Below, in pieces: positions 24,408-31,725 of a stretch of DNA of 35,190 nt (position 1 is the stretch's first letter; the number at the start of each line of letters is the position of its first letter). The position numbers and the translations under genes were made by a program. Below the pieces are notes generated by a model. The model was not told where the DNA came from and searched no databases. It was given only the letters and a program-made list of their open reading frames with translations. Source of the stretch: Microcaldota archaeon (GTDB lineage: Archaea; Micrarchaeota; Micrarchaeia; Micrarchaeales; CABMGC01); NCBI GenBank assembly GCA_021848095.1, contig JAJZMZ010000031.1:1-35190 (forward strand). The letters run 5' to 3'.

Positions 24408-25955
24408 TCAAAGAATAAATAACCATGGCAATGCCAAGATTACAAATATCACTATAGTAATTATTGAAAGGTACTTCAATCGTTTTTCATTCTTAATTAT
24501 ATTTTTATAAACTCTCCAACCGTCAAATGAAGGCAATGGGAGTAAGTTTACAGTTGCTACTAAAAAGTTAAGTGTTAATGATAAAACTATGAACTGGTAT
24601 AAGAATGCTAAAATTGATGCCGATATGCCTTTACTTTGTACATATGATTGAGTTATTAGAACTCCTATCTTACCTGTTGAGTTTGCATGTAGCGTGTAAG
24701 TTGCATTATTTGAACCTACGGTAACAATGCCATTCGGTTTATCTTTTGAAGCTACGTGAATTAGAGTTGACATGTTATTAATTGGAATATTATTCCATGA
24801 AGTTATTATTGTTCCAGGAACTATTACATTGTAAGCAGATGAGTTTGGAACCACTTGGTAAATGTAAATGCTGTTTGTGTAAATATGAGAGACTACAAAT
24901 AATAGAAAAACAATTGTCAAAACAAAAAAGACAAATGTGAGAAAGAAGTTTGCTGAAACCCCAGCTATGAAAATATTATTCTGCTTATAAGTTTCAGATG
25001 AAGTTACCTTCTTTTCATCAGGTTCTACAAAAGCTCCCATTGGAAGAACTCCGAATAATACAAGTCCTACTCTTTTTATTGATATCTTATATATTTTTGA
25101 TAATATCCCATGAGAGAACTCATGTACTACTAAAATCACAGCTAATGAAAGTATTCCTGCAAATAAAGGTATATCTATTCCAGGTATTATTGGTGCTAAT
25201 GCAGGTATTGATGTTGATAATGGAGTATAATTAGGATTTGATGCGGCTATTGATGAAGCTACAGTAAATACATTAAGTAATGTTGAACCTGAAGCTATTA
25301 TAAGTTCTGAAAATAAAAATAATGAAAACCCTCCGATAAGTGTAATTATAAGAAGTATTAAACCAGTACTGCTTAGAGTAAAAGAACTGAGAAGAGTTTG
25401 AGATGAAGTTATATTTAATGAAGGCAGGTTAGGAAGCGAGATAAACTGTAAAGACAATAAAAAGTATGGAAGTACTACAAATATTAATACAAATATTGAA
25501 AGCAAACCAATAACTAATGCCTTCTTGGATATTTTATTTTTGAAGATAAAGTAAGATAATATTCCAAAAGAGAGAACTAATCCCCACTCAGATAAAAATA
25601 TCCAGAAACCTTTTCTCCAGTTAGATAAACGTTCTATTGTTTTTATACCTCTAGTTCCACTTAATAAATATATCCCATGATCTCCATCAAAAGCATTTAA
25701 TCTAGTTATTGCAACTCCTGAAATAAATAAGGTTAAAAGTGCAAGGGCTAATCTAACAGGTATCGAGTAATTTATAATATAGAAAATATATAGTAAAAGA
25801 AATGATACTACAAAAATACCAGTTGTTATTGCAGCTCTTTTATTTTTTGAGTACTTTGGTTTTCTTTTTTGAGTATTAGTATTTTGTGAGGATTTACTTC
25901 TGTTTTTAAGCTTTTTAACATCAGAGTTAGAACTCTGAAGATTATTTTTTACCAT
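24408..25955 (-). CDS. Site-2-protease-family membrane metalloprotease (M50)
   Basis: A 515-residue polytopic membrane protein. The zinc site is VVHEFSHGI near residue 278 and the third ligand region NLLPLPSFDGWR near 465-478, both inside predicted helices. A PDZ-like region (about 360-430, VVPNSSAYNVIVPGTIITSWNNIPI) lies between them. The N-terminal 40 residues are Lys/Ser-rich and disordered. Such proteases cleave membrane-bound regulators or signal peptides inside the bilayer. The start codon overlaps that of an upstream extension of MBF1 on the other strand. Confidence 0.88.
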   Translation of the reverse strand: MVKNNLQSSNSDVKKLKNRSKSSQNTNTQKRKPKYSKNKRAAITTGIFVVSFLLLYIFYIINYSIPVRLALALLTLFISGVAITRLNAFDGDHGIYLLSGTRGIKTIERLSNWRKGFWIFLSEWGLVLSFGILSYFIFKNKISKKALVIGLLSIFVLIFVVLPYFLLSLQFISLPNLPSLNITSSQTLLSSFTLSSTGLILLIITLIGGFSLFLFSELIIASGSTLLNVFTVASSIAASNPNYTPLSTSIPALAPIIPGIDIPLFAGILSLAVILVVHEFSHGILSKIYKISIKRVGLVLFGVLPMGAFVEPDEKKVTSSETYKQNNIFIAGVSANFFLTFVFFVLTIVFLLFVVSHIYTNSIYIYQVVPNSSAYNVIVPGTIITSWNNIPINNMSTLIHVASKDKPNGIVTVGSNNATYTLHANSTGKIGVLITQSYVQSKGISASILAFLYQFIVLSLTLNFLVATVNLLPLPSFDGWRVYKNIIKNEKRLKYLSIITIVIFVILALPWLFIL

Positions 25956-25971
25956 GAATATGTTTCACTAC

Positions 25972-25986
25972 AAATATATTTATAGA
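25972..25986. promoter_or_regulatory. Shared TATA element between site-2 protease and MBF1
   Basis: AAATATATTTATAGA reads as a TATA box on either strand. It is centred about 24 nt from the protease ATG (25955, leaderless) and about 38 nt from the MBF1 ATG (26017). One element could serve both genes. Confidence 0.4.
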
Positions 25987-26016
25987 TTAACTGCTGATTA
26001 TACAATAGGTCTTAAA

Positions 26017-26475
26017 ATGTACGATTGCGAGATTTGTGGTAAAAAAACTGAGTCTTTGTATATAATAGATGTCGAAGGAGCAGAGTTAACTACATGCAAA
26101 ATATGTGCAGAAGGAAAAAATGTCATAGAAGTTATGGATGAACACACTACACATAAAGAACATCAAAAGAAAAAGCATGAAGAAGTGAAGGCAGAAACAA
26201 CAGAAGTAATAGACAATTATGGAGAAGTTATCAGAACTGCTAGAGAAAAGATAGGTGTTCCTGTAAAGGTTCTTGCTGAAATGATTAATGAAAAAGAAAG
26301 TATGTTGAATAGAATAGAACATCAAAAGTTATTACCTAGCGACAAAGTAATAGAAAAACTTGAAAAAAATCTTGGAATAAAGTTAAAAACAAGTGTTGTT
26401 GAAAAATCAAATAAAGGAAGTAAAGATCCAGACTCAACAATAACATTAGGAGACGCTGCTGGTTTTAAGAAGTAA
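26017..26475 (+). CDS. mbf1: Multiprotein bridging factor 1 (MBF1)
   Basis: A 152-residue archaeal MBF1: N-terminal zinc ribbon (C4, C7, C27, C30 in YDCEICGKK...CKICAEG), a charged linker, and a Cro-type helix-turn-helix (about 67-125: REKIGVPVKVLAEMINEKESMLNRIEHQKLLPSDKVIEKLEKNLGIKL). In archaea MBF1 is associated with ribosomes/translation; in eukaryotes it is a coactivator. ATG 26017 is chosen over 25954 because the upstream codons add no family similarity and AGGTC-TTAAA-ATG precedes it. FEN1 follows within 12 nt. Confidence 0.93.
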   Translation: MYDCEICGKKTESLYIIDVEGAELTTCKICAEGKNVIEVMDEHTTHKEHQKKKHEEVKAETTEVIDNYGEVIRTAREKIGVPVKVLAEMINEKESMLNRIEHQKLLPSDKVIEKLEKNLGIKLKTSVVEKSNKGSKDPDSTITLGDAAGFKK

Positions 26476-26477
26476 GT

Positions 26478-26481
26478 GGTG
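26478..26481 (+). promoter_or_regulatory. Shine-Dalgarno core GGTG before GTA of fen
   Basis: GGTG-AGTCA-GTA: the same core and 5-nt spacing as at canonical starts in the window. It points to the GTA at 26487, which is the codon aligned with the invariant first Met of FEN1 proteins. Confidence 0.5.
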
Positions 26482-26486
26482 AGTCA

Positions 26487-27545
26487 GTAGCAGTTGATAT
26501 TGGAAAACTTATAAGCGAAATAAAAACACCTATTGCACTAGATGAACTTTCTGGAAAAGTAGTTGCGATAGATGCTTATAATACAATATATCAATTTTTA
26601 TCGATAATAAGACAGCCAGACGGAACTCCATTAATGGACTCAAAGAATAGAGTAACTAGTCATTTGTCCGGATTATTTTATAGAACATTAAATTTAATTG
26701 AAAATAATATACAGCCTGTTTATGTTTTTGATGGTATTCCTTCTATACTAAAGCAAAGAACTATCTCAGCTAGAATTAAAAAAAGAGAGGAAGCTTTAGA
26801 AGCGTGGAACAAAGCTAAGGAAGAAGGCATGATCGATAACGCAAGAGCTTATGCCGTTGCTAGCACTAGGATAAATAAAGAGATTGTAGAGTCATCTAAG
26901 GAGTTACTAGGATACATGGGAATACCCTTCATACAAGCTCCCGGAGAAGGTGAAGCTCAAAGCGCTGTCATGACAAAAACTGGTGTCGCTTATGTATCAG
27001 CTTCTCAAGATTATGACTCATTTCTTTTTGGAGCTGTTAATGTAATAAGAAACCTTACAATCAGTGGTAGAAGAAAGCTTCCTAGAAAAAATGTTTTTAT
27101 AAATGTAGAGCCGGAGTTATCTCGTACTGAAGATCTACTCAAAAAACTAGAGATAAATCAACTTCAATTAATAATGTTGGGTGCTTTAGTAGGAACTGAT
27201 TTTAATACAGGAATAGAAAAGGTTGGACCTAAAACTGCACTCAAGTTAGTTAAAGAAAATCCTACTCCACAAAAAATAGAAAGTATAGTAAAGGAAAAAT
27301 ACAAAATAGAGTTTGATGTTCCTTTAGAAGAGATAATAAATGTTTTCAAAAAACCAGATGTTAAAGAAATAACTCAAAATGAGTTTGATGAGTTAGTTAA
27401 AAAAGCAAAACCACAAGAAGAAAAACTTTTGAAGTTTCTTTCTGATGAGCATGAATTTTCACAAGAAAGAATATCTTCTGGAATAAAAAAACTTTTAGAA
27501 AGTAGAAATTTAGGAAATCAAAAAGGTATAAATAGTTGGTTGTAG
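26487..27545 (+). CDS. fen: Flap endonuclease 1 (FEN1), no canonical start codon
   Basis: Structure-specific nuclease that removes 5' flaps in replication and repair. From GTA 26487 the product reads (M)AVDIGKLISEIKTPIALDEL, matching the family start MGVxIGxLI, and gives 352 residues, the normal length. Catalytic acids are seen at D29 (VAIDAYNT), in YVFDG, in APGEGEAQ, in SQDYDSFLFG and in GTDF. The C-terminus QKGINSWL resembles a PCNA-binding PIP box. The first ATG in frame is 26634, which would delete D29 and the N-terminus. No ATG, GTG or TTG lies between the upstream TAA (26466-26468) and 26634. Either GTA is the start, or a base is missing near 26482-26486 so that GTG 26476/26479 connects. 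Confidence 0.93.
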   Translation, partial: VAVDIGKLISEIKTPIALDELSGKVVAIDAYNTIYQFLSIIRQPDGTPLMDSKNRVTSHLSGLFYRTLNLIENNIQPVYVFDGIPSILKQRTISARIKKREEALEAWNKAKEEGMIDNARAYAVASTRINKEIVESSKELLGYMGIPFIQAPGEGEAQSAVMTKTGVAYVSASQDYDSFLFGAVNVIRNLTISGRRKLPRKNVFINVEPELSRTEDLLKKLEINQLQLIMLGALVGTDFNTGIEKVGPKTALKLVKENPTPQKIESIVKEKYKIEFDVPLEEIINVFKKPDVKEITQNEFDELVKKAKPQEEKLLKFLSDEHEFSQERISSGIKKLLESRNLGNQKGINSWL

Positions 27546-27563
27546 AAACAAATATTGATTCAT

Positions 27564-27683
27564 ATGCAAAAAACTGTTAAGAAAAAAACAAGAAAAGTTG
27601 GCAAAAAATATAGAAAAACAAACTCTATTTCAAAGTTAAAGAAAAGAAGTAGAAAACTTATGAAGAAGACAAGGGCAAGGTAA
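27564..27683 (+). CDS. 39-residue Lys/Arg-rich peptide
   Basis: A short frame, ATG 27564 to TAA 27681-27683, 18 nt after fen on the same strand. It encodes 39 residues of which more than half are Lys or Arg, starting MQKTVKKKTRKVGKKYRK and ending MKKTRAR, with no acidic residue. It could be a small ribosomal or nucleic-acid-binding protein. I cannot match it to a known family such as L39e, and it has no Shine-Dalgarno. Its end overlaps the converging gene by 26 bp. Confidence 0.5.
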   Translation: MQKTVKKKTRKVGKKYRKTNSISKLKKRSRKLMKKTRAR

Positions 27684-28197
27684 TATCCCTATAGATCTTA
27701 TCATTGAACTCATAAGCTATTGTTTCTGTTTTTATATTTTCTATTAAATACTTAAAAAATAACTCTTTATTTTTGAATGTTTTTGGTTCTGTTTCGTGTT
27801 TAAACATTAGTACCTCATTTTCATGTTCATAATAAACAACAATTGTATTCTTTCCTTCTGCGTTTAATATGAAAATTTTGCTTAGAACACATCCCAATGC
27901 TATTAGTGAGCTACATAATAAACTGTAATAATCTAATTCATCTCCAACCTCATTTTTGAGAGTTTCAGAAGGAGTTTGCCAGAATTGTATTGGCAGTGAA
28001 ATAACTTTTATCTGTTTTTCTAATTTATTAAATAAATTAAAAGATGCCGCTTTAAGATTTTTTTGAGAGAAGTTTTCAACTGAAGATTTAATCTCAGAGG
28101 ATAAAGATATTATTTCGTCTAAATCTGGATTTATCAACTTAGGCAAATCAGGGAGATATAAACTTTCTTCTTGTTCAATATGCTCTTTGTAACGCAT
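27658..28197 (-). CDS. Hypothetical protein, degenerate transglutaminase-like fold
   Basis: A 179-residue soluble protein. The centre reads QFWQTPSETLKNEVGDELDYYSLLCSSLIALG, which resembles the transglutaminase-like pattern W-x-x-P-x-E-T-L-x(3-4)-G-D-C-x-D-x-A-x-L-L-x-S-L-L-x-A-L-G. The cysteine nucleophile position (GDC) is Glu here (GDE), so catalysis is not expected. A His/Glu-rich strand (VVYYEHENEVLMFKHE) follows where the His/Asp would lie. Similarity is by eye only. It lies 56 nt downstream of the Lrp gene on the same strand. Confidence 0.45.
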   Translation of the reverse strand: MRYKEHIEQEESLYLPDLPKLINPDLDEIISLSSEIKSSVENFSQKNLKAASFNLFNKLEKQIKVISLPIQFWQTPSETLKNEVGDELDYYSLLCSSLIALGCVLSKIFILNAEGKNTIVVYYEHENEVLMFKHETEPKTFKNKELFFKYLIENIKTETIAYEFNDKIYRDITLPLSSS

Positions 28198-28253
28198 AAT
28201 GATAGTTAAGTAAAGAGCGTTATACCGTTTAATAAGCTCTTTATCTTCTAAAA

Positions 28254-28685
28254 CTAACCTAAAACCACCATCGTTTTAGTGTTTACTATACCTGTTTTAG
28301 AATGTATATAATCTTGTAAAATTTCCTTGAAGTGTTGTGTGTTTTTAGCTATTACTTTTACTATAAGATCAGCATCGCTTGTTATCATGAAACCGTCTCT
28401 AACATAAACTATTTCCAATAATTCTTTGAGTAGCATATCTTGTGATTTTTTAATATCTCTTAAAATGTTTATATCGACATTTATTAAGACAAATGCGGTT
28501 ATAGAAAAACCTGCTTTTTTCCAGTCTATTTCTCCTTTGTAATGTTTAATTATTTTGTCTTTTTCTAATTTTTTAATTCTAAAATGTATAGTAGAAACAG
28601 GCGTATTTAATTTCTTCGCTAATGTAGTGTATTTTATAATACCAGAATCGATGTTTGTTATGATTTCTTCATCAAATTCGTCCAT
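28254..28685 (-). CDS. Lrp/AsnC-family transcriptional regulator
   Basis: A 143-residue regulator with an N-terminal winged HTH (residues 1-55, TTLAKKLNTPVSTIHFRIKKLEKDKII, with GEIDWKKAGF as linker) and a C-terminal RAM ligand-binding domain (about 60-143, ITAFVLINVD, VYVRDGFMITSDADLIVKVIAKN). The family binds DNA as dimers/octamers and responds to amino acids. It is divergent from a second, HTH-less RAM protein across a 387-bp region, suggesting auto- and cross-regulation; that is inference. TATA-like CATATATTTATT lies about 23 nt before the ATG, fitting a leaderless mRNA. Confidence 0.92.
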   Translation of the reverse strand: MDEFDEEIITNIDSGIIKYTTLAKKLNTPVSTIHFRIKKLEKDKIIKHYKGEIDWKKAGFSITAFVLINVDINILRDIKKSQDMLLKELLEIVYVRDGFMITSDADLIVKVIAKNTQHFKEILQDYIHSKTGIVNTKTMVVLG

Positions 28686-28902
28686 GATTGATTTGTAATA
28701 ACAATAAATATATGTCTTGCGTAATAAAATTATATTAAGGAATTTAAAAATATGTTTTTTAAAAGATATATTAAATTTAAACCTTTATAACGACAGAATA
28801 TTTTTTGTCGATATAGTAATTATTTTCTATTGTAAAAAATACAACATAGTATATATATTAATACTTTAATTTTATAATTATTACAAAAAAATAAGAAAAA
28901 AG

Positions 28903-28912
28903 TATATAAATA
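28903..28912 (+). promoter_or_regulatory. TATA box for the leader/RAM-protein transcript
   Basis: TATATAAATA preceded by the purine run AAGAAAAAAG (BRE-like). It predicts a transcript start near 28935, about 135 nt before the RAM-protein ATG, so the GC-rich hairpins would be in its 5' leader or form a separate small RNA. Confidence 0.55.
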
Positions 28913-28981
28913 ACCTAATATAATAGTATATCAATTATTTCTAGCCTTTATGGTAAGAGAAATGATTTAGGGGGTTGGGTC

Positions 28982-29008
28982 GCCCAAAAGGTGGGGTACC
29001 TTTTGGGC
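28982..29008 (+). ncRNA. Candidate structured leader or small RNA (perfect hairpin)
   Basis: GCCCAAAAGG (28982-28991) pairs perfectly with CCTTTTGGGC (28999-29008); an inner T-A pair makes 11 bp with a GGGGT loop. Just before it lies GGGGGTTGGG, and after it AGCT-GAAGC-AGCT (29041-29053) and ACGT-TAAT-ACGT (29053-29064), the last next to the ribosome-binding site. GC-rich islands in AT-rich archaeal genomes are often functional RNA. No C/D or H/ACA box set is convincing. Confidence 0.4.
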
Positions 29009-29072
29009 ATTATATTTAAGGTGGTTGTTTTTGCTTAATCAGCTGAAGCAGCTACGTTAATACGTGGGGAAG

Positions 29073-29348
29073 ATGAATAGAAACAATGGGAAAAAGAATA
29101 GAATTAGCAGATGTAATGGGTATTCTTTATTTTTTATAGAACCAAAAACTTTTGGTAATACTGATTATATAGCTAATGAGTTGATAACTTTAAACTCTGT
29201 GAAAGAAGTTGCAGTGACAAGTGGAAAATATGGATTTCTTGTGAAGTGTGAACCATACCACAAAAAAGAAAAAGAAATAATGCAACATATTAAAAAGAAG
29301 ATAGGAAGTGTTTCGAAGTTAGAATGTCACTACTCATATACAAGATAA
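29073..29348 (+). CDS. Stand-alone Lrp-type RAM (ligand-binding) domain protein
   Basis: About 91 residues: a basic N-terminal tail (MNRNNGKKNRISR) and one RAM domain (GYSLFFIEPKTFGNTDYIANELITLNSVKEVAVTSGKYGFLVKCE in pieces, then SKLECHYSYTR). It has no HTH. Such proteins can co-assemble with full-length Lrp partners and change ligand response; the divergent Lrp gene is the obvious candidate partner. ATG 29073 follows GTGG-GGAAG-ATG and is preferred to the GTG at 29064, which belongs to the Shine-Dalgarno region. Confidence 0.75.
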   Translation: MNRNNGKKNRISRCNGYSLFFIEPKTFGNTDYIANELITLNSVKEVAVTSGKYGFLVKCEPYHKKEKEIMQHIKKKIGSVSKLECHYSYTR

Positions 29349-29351
29349 TAT

Positions 29352-29987
29352 TTACTTTAATTTAGAGATTAACTGAGAGTAGTTAGAGGTTTTCTTTCCA
29401 TATTTAGTTAATCTTCTTTTTTTGTTTGTTATTATCCTTTGCATTAATCGTATTTCGCCTGTTCTTAAGAACTTAAAGATACCTTTGTTCTTTTTATTTA
29501 ACTCACGTGCAATTTGATTAAGTGCTTTTTCTTCTTTACTCATTCTACTACTATAAGAACCAACTTTCTTTTCTATTCCTGAGATTAATGACTCATGATA
29601 CTTTTTAATTGAACGAAGATCTCTAGCCTTTGCAGTTAGACCGATTAAAATTATATCGGTTATTTCCGGAGTAAAAATATTTTGATAACCCACTGCTAGC
29701 TTCTCAATAAATGCAAGATAACTTTTTAACTCAGGAGTTGTCATATGTTTTGCATTAGAAATTACATTTTGCATGCATATTGCTTCGTAATCTAAATTTT
29801 TTAAAAGAACCTCCATTTTTGCTACATGCTCGTCTAATAATTGCAATGACACTGCAGACTTTGGATCTGCAGTTTCTAGTAATTTACCTCGCCAAGTTTC
29901 TTTTATAATACGCCTTAATGCAACGCCTTCGAACGTTGTTTGAGGAGTTTCTTGACGAACATTATCTTTTGTTTGAATATTTACCAT
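29352..29987 (-). CDS. Hypothetical helical, basic C-terminal protein
   Basis: A 211-residue soluble protein I do not recognise. It is predicted mostly helical: a long amphipathic segment (about 45-130) including LQLLDEHVAKMEVLLKNLD and LKSYLAFIEKLAVG, then a strongly basic C-terminus (RLMQRIITNKKRRLTKYGKK). This suggests RNA or DNA contact. It is 13 nt downstream of gltX on the same strand and probably co-transcribed with it; the 3' end abuts the converging RAM gene (3-nt gap). Confidence 0.6.
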   Translation of the reverse strand: MVNIQTKDNVRQETPQTTFEGVALRRIIKETWRGKLLETADPKSAVSLQLLDEHVAKMEVLLKNLDYEAICMQNVISNAKHMTTPELKSYLAFIEKLAVGYQNIFTPEITDIILIGLTAKARDLRSIKKYHESLISGIEKKVGSYSSRMSKEEKALNQIARELNKKNKGIFKFLRTGEIRLMQRIITNKKRRLTKYGKKTSNYSQLISKLK

Positions 29988-30000
29988 TTATACAACACTT

Positions 30001-31725
30001 TCATAAAGATATGAAATTTGGAACTTCGCCTTTTTTGTCTAGTTTGAAAAATCCTGTTCTTTCAAACTGAACTACTTCTCCTTCAGATAACGACTCAGCA
30101 TAACTCTCTACATAACCTTCTTTTATGAGCATGCTTTCGTTATTGAATTGGTCGCCATTAAGCAAATTTCTTACCTCGTACAACTTACATTGCAAGAGAT
30201 TGCCGTCATTTACCCACTGTAATTTAGGACCTGTAGATGTTTTTTCGATGTACTTTGCGGTTATTACATCTTTATCTATGCTTTCAATAGATACATCAAA
30301 TAAATCCTTAAATCTCAAATCTCCTTTTACAATTAAATTATTTGCGTCATATGTATTTATAAAGAATATGTTACTTAGCGTGTAGTTTCTGTAACCTAAA
30401 TCAGTAGTAGGATGTAACTTCAACTTTACAGATTTTTTATTTTCAGGAATTCCTTTTACCTCAACTTTCAGAGGAGAACCTATATAAAAAAGTCTTTTTG
30501 AGTGTGAATCTAAAAGTTTTTTATTTTCATTTAATAACATACTTATGTCTACTTTGCTTTCACTTTTGTTCATTCCAAATCTAAGTGAGAACTCCTTTAT
30601 TGCAAGAGGTTTTACTCCTCTTCGACGTAAACCAGAAATAGTTACTAACCTGGGATCATCATAACCCCACAAATATCCTTGTTTAACAAGTTCATTTATT
30701 TTTCTTTTTGAGGTTAAGTTATCTTTTATCTCTAATCTGCCAACAGTATGTATTCTCGGTTTTCTTAAATTTAATAAATCTAAAATATAAAAATAAAGTT
30801 CATCCATTAACTCAAATTCCTTACTTCTAATAACATCAGTAACTCCTTTTATAGAGTCAATTATTGGAGTATTTATTGCATAGGTTGGCCAAACTGTATA
30901 CTTGTTCCCTTGACGATAATGATTTGCAACCTTTATTCTGAAAAGAGTTGGATCTCTCATCACAGTATTCTGCGCTTTTAAATCATAATTTAGTCGTATT
31001 ATTATATCGTCATTAGTTGTTCCTTTTAACATCTCTCTCCATAAATCCATATTTTCATGAACAGCCTGTTTTTTGTGTTTACATGGAACTCCATCGAATC
31101 TACTTTTTTTAACATCTTCTGGAGAACAGATACAAGCATAAGCTTTTCCCAATGAAATAAGTTTCTCTGCATTAGAGTAAATTAACTCTATGTTATCACT
31201 TGCATAATACTCTAATTCGTACTTTATTCCCAACCATGAAAGATCATTTTTAATTGCATCAACATACTCTTGTTTTTCTTTTTCCGGATTTGTATCATCA
31301 AAATAAAGAGCAAGTTTGCCCCCATAAACATCTGCAAACTCACGTTCTGTGAATGCAACCTTCGCATGACCTATCTGCATATAACCATTAGGCTCTGGAG
31401 GAAATCTTGTAATGAACTTTCCAACCTCTGCACCTTCTATAGTAAAATTATGTTTTGAGCTCTTCTCTGCTTTTACCTGCGCTTCCTTTTTGAACTCTTC
31501 TAAAAATTCAGAAGCTTCTTTTTCTAATTGTTGTTTTGACAACATATTTACATCAGATACTTCCTTATCTAGATATTGAGAAAGAGTTTTCATATCTGAT
31601 TTTAACTCTGGAAATTTAGAGAAAACTTTGCTTATTACATTTTCTTTTTTTGCTTTACCATAATCTAAAGCATTTTTAAGAATTAATTTGTGTATCTCTT
31701 TTTTTTGTATTTCATTCAACATCAT
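30001..31725 (-). CDS. gltX: Glutamyl-tRNA synthetase, archaeal (GlnRS-like) type
   Basis: A 574-residue class I synthetase. An N-terminal helical extension (1-100) precedes the Rossmann core. The HIGH-type motif is IGHA in RFPPEPNGYMQIGHAKVA (near 108-126), and VMRDPTLFRI and TVWPTYAINTPIIDSIKGVTDVIRS are archaeal GluRS/GlnRS blocks; the KMSKS equivalent is in NLTSKRK. The C-terminal beta-barrels replace the bacterial helical anticodon domain. It is expected to be non-discriminating, making Glu-tRNA(Gln) for an amidotransferase. The start overlaps the stop of the upstream exported-protein gene (ATGA). Confidence 0.94.
   Translation of the reverse strand: MMLNEIQKKEIHKLILKNALDYGKAKKENVISKVFSKFPELKSDMKTLSQYLDKEVSDVNMLSKQQLEKEASEFLEEFKKEAQVKAEKSSKHNFTIEGAEVGKFITRFPPEPNGYMQIGHAKVAFTEREFADVYGGKLALYFDDTNPEKEKQEYVDAIKNDLSWLGIKYELEYYASDNIELIYSNAEKLISLGKAYACICSPEDVKKSRFDGVPCKHKKQAVHENMDLWREMLKGTTNDDIIIRLNYDLKAQNTVMRDPTLFRIKVANHYRQGNKYTVWPTYAINTPIIDSIKGVTDVIRSKEFELMDELYFYILDLLNLRKPRIHTVGRLEIKDNLTSKRKINELVKQGYLWGYDDPRLVTISGLRRRGVKPLAIKEFSLRFGMNKSESKVDISMLLNENKKLLDSHSKRLFYIGSPLKVEVKGIPENKKSVKLKLHPTTDLGYRNYTLSNIFFINTYDANNLIVKGDLRFKDLFDVSIESIDKDVITAKYIEKTSTGPKLQWVNDGNLLQCKLYEVRNLLNGDQFNNESMLIKEGYVESYAESLSEGEVVQFERTGFFKLDKKGEVPNFISL

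Larger units (their letters stand above)
28686..29072. other. Long divergent intergenic region with structured GC-rich part
   Basis: The first ~270 bp (28686-28960) are extremely AT-rich and hold TATA elements for both directions and a short inverted repeat CGACA...TGTCG near 28791-28811. The last ~100 bp (28969-29072) are GC-rich by contrast and contain a strong hairpin and two small ones. I see no open frame longer than a few codons. Confidence 0.6.
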
